Positions 14,983 through 26,300 of a stretch of DNA of 64,000 nucleotides are shown here, piece by piece (within the stretch, counting starts at the first letter, position 1; every line of letters begins with the position of its first letter). The DNA comes from Eulemur rufifrons (taxonomy: Eukaryota; Chordata; Mammalia; Primates; Lemuridae): assembly GCF_041146395.1 (NCBI RefSeq), contig NW_027182957.1, positions 288,501-352,500 on the forward strand, read 5' to 3'. The notes below the pieces were generated by a model that was not told where the DNA came from, ran no database searches, and was given only the letters and a program-made list of their open reading frames with translations. The translations under genes were made by a program, and so were the position numbers.

Positions 14983-16244
14983 CGTCTTATCCTAACGTTA
15001 ATGCATAACCCATTTCCTGAGAACAACCCCTATCCCATAATTCTAACCCTATCTAGTAGTCATCACTGTGACACCTAATCCCTAACCCTAATTCTAAACC
15101 GCTAACCCTAACCGTAACCCTACCTACAACCCTAACACTGACAGTAACCCTTACTTCTAACCCCAACGCTATGCCTAACAAAAACCCTAACCCTTGACCC
15201 TAACACTTCACCCTAACCCATAAGCCTTACCCTAACCCTTAACCCTAATCCTAATCCTAAACATTAAACCTAACCCTAGCACTTAAAGCTAACCCTAAAC
15301 CTAACCCTCACGACTAGACCTAACCCTGACACTAACCTAACACCTAACACTAACCAGAACCCTTAAAGCTAACCCTGAACCCTATCCCTAACCCCAGCAG
15401 TAAACTTTAACCCTAAACCTAAGCCCAACCCGTAACCCTAATCCCATCCTTTTACCCTAAAACTAACCCCTAAACCTAACCCCTATACCTCACCCTAACT
15501 CTAACCCCAATCCTAATTCTAACCATACCCCTTCATAAAACACTAACTCCTAACCGCTAACCCTAACACTAACCAAAAACCCTAATCACTAATCCCTAAC
15601 CCTAACGCTTAACCTTTACCCTAACCGTTAACCCTCACCCTAAATCTTAACCCTGACCCTAACCTTAACCTTTAACTCTAAGCCTAACCCTAAACCCTTC
15701 AGTAAGGAAGACCCTTAATGCTAATGGGATCCCTTATCCCTAACCCTAACACTACAGCTAAAAATAACCCTAACCTTGGATCCTTAAACCTAACCCCTAA
15801 CACTTACTTTAACCCCAAACCCTAACCCTAATCCTAAGCATTAAACCTAACCCTATCTCTTTACCCTAACGCTAGCCCTTACCCTAACGCCTAGATCTAA
15901 CCCTAAATCTAACCTACCGCCTAATCCTAACCTTAAGCACTAATGCTAACACTAACCCTGAACTCTAAACCTACCCGTAACTCTTAACACTAACCCTATC
16001 CGTGAACCTAAACCCTGACCCTAACCATTACCCGCACCCAAGCATTTAACCCTGACCCTAACCCTAATCCTTAATGCTAACGTTAACACTAAACCCTAAC
16101 CCTAAGGCCAACACTTAACCCTAATCCTATCCCCTAACCCTAACCCTAACCCTAATGCTAACCCCTAAACGTAACCCTAACCATGACCAGTAAACCTAAC
16201 CCTAACCTCTAACACAAATCATAGCACATAACTCTAACCCTAAA

Positions 16245-16275
<31 letters not shown>

Positions 16276-16854
16276 TCTTAACCTTAACCCTCAGCGTTAA
16301 CTCTCACACTAACCTTTAATCCTAACCCTAATCCTAATCTTCAACCCTAAACCCAACACTTAACCCTAACCCTGTACCAAACCCTAACCCCTCATCTTAA
16401 CCCTAACCGTAAACCTCAACCCTAAACAAAAGTGTAACCATTAAACCTAAGAGTAACCTTTAACCCTAACCCTATTCCCTAACCCTAAGCCCTCACCCTA
16501 ACACTAAACTTGATCCTTAACCCTAACCAGAATCCTAACCCTAAATCTAATTCTCAGACTTCTTGCTTTCTTAGAGTTTAGAAAGCCTGCCATCCTCCCA
16601 TGTCATGCTTGAAAGGAGGCTCCACCACTGTGTCCTGCATGAAACCCACGGGCCCATACCCAGAGTATGATAGAGTGGGTTCCCAGGTACAATCCCAGCC
16701 CCCTAAACTCCCCCCGCCCGCCTAATGCAGACAGGGCCCGTGCGCTAAGCATAAACAATACCTTTAACAGATAACCCTAACCCTGAACATAACACCCAAC
16801 CCTGTTCCTATTTCTCCCCTTAACACGTAAACCTCACCGTGCGCCTAACTTTAA
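14983..16854 (+). repeat. 1.87-kb unit 9, with A cassette at 16544-16759
   Basis: Complete 1,872-bp unit. Its first ~1.2 kb is the right-hand copy of the recent duplication. After about 16,217 it returns to ordinary array sequence, and its cassette has private changes (CATGTCATGCTTG near 16599, CCACCACTG near 16622, TCCCAGGTAC near 16681). Confidence 0.9.
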
Positions 16855-18736
16855 CCTCTTATCCTAATGATAATGCATAACCCATTTCCTGAGAACAACC
16901 CCATCCCATAATTCTAACCCTATATCCTAGTCATCACAGTGACACCTAATCCCTAACCCTAATTCTAAACCGCTAACCCTAACCGTAACCCTACCTACAA
17001 CCCTAACACTGACAGTAACCCTTACTTCTCACCTAAACGCTATGCCTAACAAAAACCCTAACCCTTGACCCTAACCCTTCACCCTAACCCCTAAGCCTAC
17101 CCTAACCCTTAACCCTAATCTTAATCCTGACCATTAAACCTAAACCTAGCTCTTAAAGCTAACCCTAAACCTTACCCTCACGACTAGACCTAACCCTGAC
17201 ACTAACCTAACACCTAACCCTAACCAGAACCCCTAAAGCTAACCCTGAACCCTATCCCTAACCCTAGCAGTAAACTTTAACCCTAAACCTAAGCCCAACC
17301 CGTAACCCTAATCCTATCCTTTTACCCTAAAACTAACCCCTAAACCTAACCCCTATACCTCACCCTAACTCTAACCCCAATCCTAATTCTAACCATACCC
17401 CTTCATAAAGCACTAACTCCTAACCGCTAACCCTAACACTAACCAAAAACCATAATCACTAATCCCTAACCCTAACGCTTAACCTTTACCCTAACCGTTA
17501 ACCCTCACCCTAAATCTTAACACTGACCCTAACCTTAACCTTTAACTCTAAGCCTAACCCTTAACCCTACAGTAAGGAAGACCCTTAATGCTAATGGGAT
17601 CCCTTATCCCTAACCCTAACACTACAGCTAAAAATAACCCTAACCTTGGATCCTTAAACCTGACCCCTAACACTTACTTTAACCCCAAACCCTAACCCTA
17701 ATCCTAAGCATTAAACCTAACCCTATCTCTTAACCCTAACGCTAGCCCTTACCCTAACGCCTAGATCTAACCCTAAATCTAACCTACCGCCTAATCCTAA
17801 ACTTAAGCCCTAATGCTAACTCTAACCCTGAACCCTAAACCTACCCGTAACCCTTAACACTAACCGTATCCTTGAACCTTAACCCTGACCCTAACCATTA
17901 CCCGCACCCAAGCATTTAACCCTGACCCTACCCCTAATCCTTAATGATAACCCTAACACTAAACCCTAACCTTAAGCCCAACACTTAACCCTAATCCTAT
18001 CCCTTAAACCTAACCCTAACCCTAAACCTAATGCTACTCCCTAAACGTAACCCTAACCGTGACCAGTAAGCCTAACCCTAACCTCTAACCCAAACCATAG
18101 CACATAACTCTAACCCTAAAACTAACGCTAACCCTAACCCTAACCCTAAACCCTAACACTTAACCTTAACCCTAAGCGTTAACTCTCACGCTAACCTTTA
18201 ATCCTAACCCTAATCCTAATCTTCAACCCTAAACCTAACACTTAACCCTAACCCTGTACCAAACACTAACCCCTCATCTTAACCCTAACCGTAAACCTCA
18301 ACCCTAAACCAAAGTGTAACCGTTAAACCTAAGAGTAACCTTTAACCCTAACCCTAATCCCTAACCCTAAGCCCTCACCCTAACACTAAACTTCATCCTT
18401 AACCCTAACCATAATCCTAACCCTAAATCTTATTCTCAGACTTCTTGCTTTCTTAGAGTTTAGAAAGCCTGCAATCCTCCCATGCCATGCGTGAAAGGAG
18501 GCTCTACCACTGTGTCCTGCATGAAACCCACGGGCCCATACCCAGAGTATGATAGAGTGGGTTCCCGGGTACAATCCCAGCCCCCTAAACTCGCCCCGCC
18601 CGCCTAATGCAGACAGGGCCCGTGCGCTAAGCATAAATAATACCTTTAACAGATAACCCTAAACCTGAACATAACACCCAACTCTGTTCCTATTTCTCCC
18701 CTTAACACGTAAACCTCACCATGCGCCTAACATTAA
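16855..18736 (+). repeat. 1.87-kb unit 10, with A cassette at 18426-18641
   Basis: Complete 1,882-bp unit and the last with a cassette in this array. The cassette is near consensus but has TCTTATTCTCAG near 18428, replacing TCTAATTCTCAG, and AAATAATACC near 18636. Confidence 0.9.
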
Positions 18737-19755
18737 CCTCTTATCCTAACGTTAATGCATAACCCATTTCCTGAGAACAACCCCTATCCCATAATTCTAA
18801 CCCTATCTCCTAGTCATCACTGTGACACCTAATCCCTAACCCTAATTCCAAACCGCTAACCCTAACCGTAACCCTACCTACAACCCTAACACTGACAGTA
18901 ACCCTTATTTCTAACCCCAATGCTATGCCTAACAAGAACCCTAACCCTTGACCCTAACCCTTCACCCTAACCCCTAAGCCTTACCCTAACCCTTAACCCT
19001 AATCCTAATCCTAACCATTAAACCTAACCCTAGCTCTTAAAGCTAACCCTAAACCTTACCCTCACGACTAGACCTAACCCTGACACTAACCTAACACCTA
19101 ACCCTAACCCGAACCCCTAAAGCTAACCCTGAACCCTATCCCTAACCCTAGAAGTAAACTCTAACCCTAAACCTAAGCCCAACCCGTAACCCTAATCCTA
19201 TACTTTTGCTCTAAAACTAACCCCTAAACCTAACCCCTATACCTCACCCTAACTCTAACCCCAATCCTAATTCTAACCATACCCTTTCATAAAACACTAA
19301 CTCCTAACCGCTAACCCTAACACTAACCAAAAACCCTAATCACTAATCCCTAACCCTAATGCTTAACCTTTACCCTAACCGTTAACCCTCACCCTAAATC
19401 TTAACACTGACCCTAACCTTAACTTTTAACTCTAAGCCTAACCCTTAACCCTGCAGTAAGGAAGACCCTTAATGCTAATGGGATCCCTTATCCCTAACCC
19501 TAACACTACAGCTAAAAATAACCCTAACCTTGGATCCTTAAACCTAACCCCTAACACTTACTTTCACCCCAAACCCTAACCCTAATCCTAAGCATTAAAC
19601 CTAACCCTATCTCTTAACCCTAACGCTAGCCCTTACCCTAACGCCTAGATCTAACCCTAAATCTAACCTACCGCCTAATCCTAACCTTAAGCCCTAATGC
19701 TAACTCTAACCCTGAACCCTAAACCTACCCGTAACCCTTAACACTAACCCTATCC
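18737..19755 (+). repeat. Truncated 1.87-kb unit 11 (no A cassette)
   Basis: About 1,019 bp collinear with the first part of the other units, ending inside the CACTAACCCTATCC segment. At that point units 1-10 continue CGTGAACCTT, but this copy switches to CTTACCCCCTTACCC. The cassette-bearing distal part is absent. The breakpoint is also close to where similarity to the mirrored right flank begins, so it marks the edge of the array against an inverted segment. Confidence 0.85.
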
Positions 19756-20214
19756 CTTACCCCCTTACCCTAACTCTGTTAACCCTAACCCTCAACCCTG
19801 ACCCTAACCTTAAACCTTAATCCTAACCATGCGTGAGATGAGCCTCTGCCTTTGTCCTTCGTGACAGTTCAAGCCCAACACCCAGGGTACGATGAAGTGG
19901 GGACACAGGCTTGCTCCACACCCATAGTGCCCCGTACGTTAGACAGGGCCCGTGCCCTAACACACACCGTTAAACGTAAGCCCTAACCCTATCACTAAAC
20001 CAAACCCTTCGTAAGCTCTGAATCTAACTCCTAACAGTAACCCTAATCCCTGACCCTTACTCTTGCCTCTCACCCTAAACCTAAACCCAACCACTAAACA
20101 TAATCCTAATCTCTAACCCTAACAGTAATCCTAACCCTAATTCTAAGCTAAAACTCTAACCCCTAAATCTAATCCTAGTCCCTAACACCTAACCTTACCC
20201 TAAACCGAATTCCA
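19756..20214 (+). repeat. Degenerate CCCTAA flank between array and satellite
   Basis: C-rich degenerate telomeric DNA that does not follow the 1.87-kb unit. It carries cassette C (19826-19962), then about 250 bp of CCCTAA variants up to cassette D. The whole interval reappears inverted at about 35,263-35,720 with substitutions and small indels. Nothing else is visible in it. Confidence 0.8.
19826..19962 (+). repeat. Cassette C, left copy
   Basis: A non-telomeric insert of about 137 bp. In order it has CCATGCGTGAGATGAG, a GTCCTTCGTGACAG element, CCCAGGGTACGATGAAGTGG, a variable middle, and GACAGGGCCCGTGCCCTAA. That is the same order of landmarks as cassettes A and B (CATGCGTGA, GTCCTGCATGA, CCCAGNGTACGAT, GACAGGGCCCGTG), so C is a diverged family member. 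It lacks the pyrimidine-tract/CAG segment found at the start of A and B. Confidence 0.8.
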
Positions 20215-20362
20215 ATTCTCTGACTTTTTCAATTCAAAAACTTAAAAAAGCCTAGAATCCACCAATGCCATGTCTGAGATCAGCGTCCGCCCCTATGTCC
20301 TGCATGACAGGCAGGCGCCAATGCCCAGGGTACTATGGAGTGGAGTCCTGGGGTCTGTAGGC
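20215..20362 (+). repeat. Cassette D, left copy, truncated by the satellite
   Basis: About 148 bp with AAAAAGCCTAGAATCC, CAATGCCATGTCTGAGATC, TATGTCCTGCATGACAGG and CCCAGGGTACTATGGAGTGG, matching the first three quarters of the cassette skeleton. Where A, B and C would continue to GACAGGGCCCGTG, the sequence passes directly into the satellite at about 20,361. D therefore lacks its distal end and marks the satellite boundary. Confidence 0.8.
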
Positions 20363-23300
20363 TTGCTAAACTCCAGTTTGGAAGAATTGCTATAGTCATA
20401 TATAGGGATGCTTACATTTACTTATAGAAAGCAACTATTGATGTGTGATTTGTAGGCTTGCCTTACTCTAGTTTGGATGAAGAAGCTGAATCATATATAG
20501 GAATATTAGCTTTGAGTTAGAGGAAGCATCTATGGGGGGTGCTTTTTTGGCTTGTTAAACTCTGGTTTGGAAGAAGTTCGAGAGTCTTATATAGGAACGA
20601 TATCATTCATTCAGAGAAAGCAATTATAGGGAGTTGGTTTGTAGCCTTGCTAAGCTCTAGTTTGGAGGAAGGCGAGAGTCATATATAGAACGCTTACGTT
20701 CACATAAAGCGTCTACGGGGGGACGGTTTCTAGGCTTCCTAAACTCTAGCTTGGAAAAAGAGGACAGTTATGTATAGGAACTCTCGGCGGGGGATTTGTA
20801 GCATTGCTAAAATCTTAGATTGGAAAAGTTGCGAGAGTCATACATAGGAATGTTAACATTCACTCAATGAAAGCAACTATAAGGGGTGCTTTCCAGGCTG
20901 GCTACACTCTAATTTGGAAAAAGTGCGACAGTCATATATAGGAAGGCTTATATTCACTCAGACAAAGCAATTATGTGTAGGTGTATAGTAGGCATGCTAA
21001 CTCTAGTTTGGAAAATTTCGAGAGCCATGTATAAGAAAGCTTACAGTAACTTAGAGAAAGCAACGAACAGGGGTGGAGTGTAGACTTGCTAAACTCTAGT
21101 TTGGAGGAAGTGCCATAGTCATATATAGGAACGCTTAAATTCATTCAGAGAAAACAGCTCTCGGGGATTTGTTTGTAGACTTATTCAACTCTAGTTTGGA
21201 AGAAGTGCGAGAGACATATATAGGAATGTTTACATTGACTCAAAGAAAGCAACTATGGGGGAGTGTTATTTTGGCATGCCAGATGCTAGTTAGGAAGAAG
21301 TACAAGACTCATATATAGGAACGCTTACATTCACACAGCGAGAGCAACTACGGAGTAGTGTCAGGTAGACATATTAAAGTCTAGCTTGGGAGAAGTTCCA
21401 GAGTCCTATATAGGAAAGGTAACAGCCACTTTGAAAAAGCAAGTCTTGGCGGGTGGTTTGTAGGCCTGCAAAACCTTGTTTTGGTTGAAGTGTGAGAATC
21501 ATATATGAGAACGCTTACATTCACTCAGAGAAAGCAACGATGGGGTTGTTTGTAGGCTTACTAAACTGCAGTTTAGAAGAAGCAGGAGAATCACATATAG
21601 GAGCACATACATTTTGACGCACTGAAAGTAACTATGGGGTGGTGTTTTATAGGCATGCTAAACTCTAGTTTGGATGAAGTTTGAGAATCACATATAAGAA
21701 AGCTTAGAGTCACTTAGAGAAAGCAAATCTCTGGGTGTGGAATGTAGGCCTGCTAAACTCTATTTTGGTTTAAGAGTGAGAGTCATATATGGGAAGGCTT
21801 ACATTCCCTCAGAGAAAGCAACGACGGCGTGGTGGTTTATAGGCATACTAAACTCTAGTTTGGAAGAAGTAGGAGAATGATATATGGGAACGCTTACATT
21901 CGCGTAGAGAAAGCAATTATGGGGTGGCGTTTTTGTAGCCATGCTAATCTCTAGTTTGGAAGAAGTTAAGGAGTAATATATAGGAAAGGGTACAGTCATA
22001 GAAACCAACTCTCGGGGGATGTTTTGTACACCTGCAAAACTCCAGTTTGGAAGAAGGGGGAGAGTCATATTGGGGACCGCGTGCATTCACTCAGAGAAAT
22101 CAACCATGGGATTGTGATTTGTAGGCATAGTCAACTCTAGTTTGGAAGAAGTACGAGAATCGTATATAGGAAAGCTTACCTTCACGCAGAGAAAGCAACT
22201 ATGGAGTGATGTTTGTATGCCTACTAAAATATAGTTTGGAGGAAGTTCGAGAGCCATATCTGGGAAGCTTACAGTCACTTAGAGAAAGCAACTCTCGGGG
22301 GTGTTTCGTAGGCCTGCTAAACTCTATTTTCAATGAAGTGTTAGAATAATATATGGGAACTCAGTGAAAGCAACGTTGTGGTTGTGGTTCCTAGGCATAC
22401 TAACCTGTAATTTGGAAAAAGCAAGAGAATCACATGTAGAACCGCTTACATTCCGGCACCGAATGCAACTATGGGGTGGTGTTTTGTAGGGTGCAAAACT
22501 CTAGTTTGGACGAAGTTTGAGAGTCATATATAGGAAAGTTTAAAGTCACGTAGAGAAAGCAACTCTCTGGGTGTGGAATGTAGAGTTATTTTGGTTGAAA
22601 TAGTTATTTTGGTTGAAGTGTGAGAGTCATATATGGGAACGCTTACATTCACTCAGAGAAAACAACGTTTGGGTGGTGGTTTGTAGGGCATACTAAACTG
22701 TAGTTTGGAAGAAGTACGAGAGTCCTATATAGGAACACTTACATTCACACAGAGAAAGCATTTATGGCATCAGGTTTTGTAGGCATGCTAAACTGCAGTT
22801 TGGAAGAAGTTGGAGAACCTTATACAGGAAAGATTACCGTCACCTAGGGAAAGCAACTCTCGGGAGATTTTTTTGTACACATGCTAAACTCTAATTTGGA
22901 TGAAGTGTGAGAGTCAAACATGGGACCGCTTACATTCCCTCAGAGAAACAACACTGGGGTGGTTTTTGTAGGCATACTAAATAGTTTGGAAGAAGTACGA
23001 GAATGATATTTGGGAATGCTTACATTCACACAGAGAAAGCAACTACGGGGTGGTGTTTTGTAAGCATGCTATAGTTTGGAAGAAGTTCTAAACCTGAACA
23101 GTCACTTAGAGAAAGCAACTCTTGGTGGGTGATTTTTAGGTCTGCTAAATTGTATTTTGAAAGAAGTACCAGAGTCATATATACTAATGCTTACATTCAT
23201 GCAAAGAAAAAACCATGGGGTGATGTTTTGTGGGCATGTTAACCTGTAGTTTGGAAGAAGTTGGAGAGTCTTATTTAGGAAAGCTTACAGTCACCTAGAG

Positions 23301-26300
23301 AAAGTAACTCTCGGGAGAGCCTTTCTTGGCCTGCTAAACTCTACTTTGCATCAATTGTGAGAGTCAAACATGGGAATGCTTTCATTCATTCAGAGAACGC
23401 AACGTTTGGGTGGTGGTTTGTAGGCATTCTAAACTGTATTTTGGAGGAAGTACGAGAGTCATGTATATGAACGCTTACATTCAGGCAGAGAAAGCAACTC
23501 TGGGGTCGTATTTTGTTGGCATGCTAAACTGTGGTTTGGAAGAAGTTCGAGAGTCTTATATAGGAAAGATTACAGTGACACAGAGAAAACAACTCTCGGA
23601 AGTTTATTGGTAGGCCTGCTAAACTCTAACTTGGATGAAATGTGAGAACACTTGCATTCATTCACTCAGAGAAAGAAACATGGTGATGGTTTGAAGGCAT
23701 AATAACTGTAGTTGGGAAGAAGTAGGAGAGTCATATATATGAACTGTTACATTCACGCAGAGAACGCAACTGTGGGGTAACGATGTATGCATGTTAATCT
23801 GTAGTTTGGAGGAAGTGCGAGAGTCATATCTGGGGAAAATTACAGTCACTTAGGGAAAGGAACCATCCTGGGTTGGTTTGTAGATCTGCTAAATTCTATT
23901 TTGGAAACAGAGTGTGAGTCATATATGGGGACGCTTATGTTCACTCATAGAAAGCAACCACTGCGTGGTGTTTTGTTGGCATGGTGTAGTTTGAAAGAAG
24001 TTGGAGATTCTTATATAGGAAAGTTTACAATCACCTAGAGAAAGCAAATCACGGGGTGTTGTTTGTAGGCCTGCTAAACTCTAATTTAGATGAAGTGAGA
24101 GAGGCATATATATGAACGCTTATATTGATGCAGAGAAAGCAACTATGGGGTGGTGTTTTGTAGGCATGCTAAAATATAATTTGGAAGAAGTTCGAAAACA
24201 GACAGTCACTTAGAGAAAGCCACTCTCGGCGGTTGATTTTTCGGTGTGCTAAATTGTATTATGAAAGAAGTACCAGAGTCATATATACAAACGCTTACAT
24301 TCATGCAGAGAAAGCAACTCTGGGGTGGTGTTTTCTAGGCATGCTAAACTCTAGTTTGGACGAAGTTTGAGAATCACATATAAGAAAGCTTAGTCGCTTA
24401 AAGCAAATCTCTGGGTGTGGAATGTAGGCGTGCTAAACTCTATTTTGGTTTCAGAGTGAGAGTCATATATGGGAAGGCTTACATTCGCTCAGAGAAAGCA
24501 ACGATGGTGTGGTGGTTTGTAGGCATACTGAACTCTAGTTTGGAAGATGTAGGAGAATGATATATGGGAACGCTTACATTCATGCAGAGAAAGCAATTAT
24601 GGGGTGGCTTTTTTGTAGCCATGCTAATCTCTATTTTGCAAGAAGTTAAAGAGAAATATATAGGAAAGCGTACCGTCATTTATAGAAACCAACTTTCGGG
24701 GGATGGTTTGTAGGCCTGCAAAACTCTACTTTGGAAGAAGGGGGAGAATCATATGGGGGACTGGGTACATTCACTCGGAGAAATCAACGATGGGGTTGTG
24801 GTTTGTAGGCATACTAAACTCTAGTTTGGAAGAAGGACGAGAATCATATATAGGAACGCTTACATTCATGCAGAGAAAGCAACTATGGAGTGATGTTTGT
24901 ATGCCTACTAAACGATAGATTGGAGGATGCTCGAGAGTCATATCTGGAAAGCTTACATTCATTTAGAGAAAGCAACTCTCTGGGGGTGGTTCGTAGGCCT
25001 GCTAAACTCTATTTTCAATGAAGTGTTCGAATCATATACAGGAACGCTTACATTCACTCAGAGAAAGCAACGTTGGGGTGGCCGTTTTTGAGCATACTAA
25101 ACTCTACTTTGGAAGAGGTACGAGAGACAAATACTAACGCTTACATTAACACAGAGAAAGCAAATACGGGGTGCTGTAGTGCAGGCATGCTAAACTATAG
25201 ATTAGAAGAAGTTCGAAAGCTGACAGTCACTTAGAGAAAGCAACTCTTGGCGGGTGATTTTTAGGTCTGCTAAATTGTATTTTGAAAGACGTACCAGAGT
25301 CATATACAAACGCTTACATTCATGCAGAGAAAGAAACTATGGGGTGATGTGTTGTGGGGATGCTAAACTGCAGTTTGGAAGGTGTTCGAGAGTGTTATAT
25401 AGGATAGCTTACAGTCACCTAGAGAAAGCAACACTCGGGACAGCTTTACAAGCCTCTAAACACTAATTAGCAGCAATTGTGAGAGTCAAACATGGGAACG
25501 CTTACATTCACTCAGAGAACGCAACGTTTGGGTGGCTGGTTTTTAAGCATTCTAAACTGTATTTTGGAGGAAGTAGGAGAGTCATATATACGAATGCTTA
25601 CATTCACGCAGAGAAAGCAACTCTGTGGTCGTATTTTGTTGGAATGCTAAACTGTGGTTTGGAAGAAGTTCGAGAGTCTTATATAGGAAAGATTACAGTA
25701 ACACAGAGAAAACAACTCTCTGTAGTTTCTTGGTAGGTCTGCTAAACTGTGATTTGGATGAAGTGTGAGAACGCTTGCATTCACTCAGAGAAAGAACTTT
25801 GTCGTGGTGGTTTGTAGGAATAACAACTGTAGTTCGAAGAAGTAGGAGAGTCATATATGAACGGTTACATTCACGCAGAGAAAGCAACTGTGGGGTGGCG
25901 TATGTAATCATCATAATCTGTAGTTTGGAGGAAGTTCGAGAGTCATATCTGGGGAAAATTAGAGTCACATAGAGAAAGGAACAATCGGGGGCTGGTGTGT
26001 AGGTCTGCTAAATTCTATTTTGGAAGAAGAGTGAGAGTCATATATGGGAACGCTTATGTTCACTCAGAGAAATCAACGATGGGACGCTGTATTGTTGGCA
26101 TGCTAAACTGTAGTTTGGAAGAAGTTCGAGAGTCTTATATAGGAAAGTTTACAGTCACCTAGAGAAAGCAACTCACAGGAGGTGGTTTGTAAGCCGCTAA
26201 ACTCTAATTTGGATGAAGTGAAAGAGGCATACATGGATACGCTTCATTCACTCAGAGAAAGGTAAATTGGGGTGCCGGTTTGTAGGTATACTAACTCCAG

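Larger units (their letters stand above)
1..19755 (+). repeat. Subtelomeric tandem array of 1.87-kb telomere-derived units
   Basis: A head-to-tail array in which the marker CTCTTATCCTAACGTTAATG recurs, exactly or nearly so, at about 1, 1872, 3754, 5626, 7502, 9380, 11236, 13112, 14983, 16855 and 18737, giving periods of 1,882, 1,872, 1,876, 1,878, 1,856, 1,876, 1,871, 1,872 and 1,882 bp. About 1.65 kb of each unit is degenerate CCCTAA with substitutions at every hexamer position; the rest is one A cassette. The degenerate hexamers keep the same unit-specific substitutions from copy to copy, so the whole 1.87 kb is what was amplified, not the hexamer. No gene is supported. The array may continue left of the window. 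Confidence 0.95.

Noticed and set aside
1521..18634. Minus-strand frames of 60-84 codons with a shared ARALSALGG...AGHSGRASFH core in each 1.87-kb unit
   Set aside because: They are the A cassette read through flanking hexamers (ends RIRFRVRILVRVKDEV). Frames are broken by indels in some units, there is no plausible gene structure, and the core varies as the repeat does.
1..19755. Plant-type TTTAGGG or other non-TTAGGG telomere as the source
   Set aside because: Unmutated stretches (for example near 3130-3170, 8765-8795 and 46380-46400) are CCCTAA/TTAGGG hexamers. Seven-base variants such as CCCCTAA and CCCTAAA are scattered and not the base pattern.
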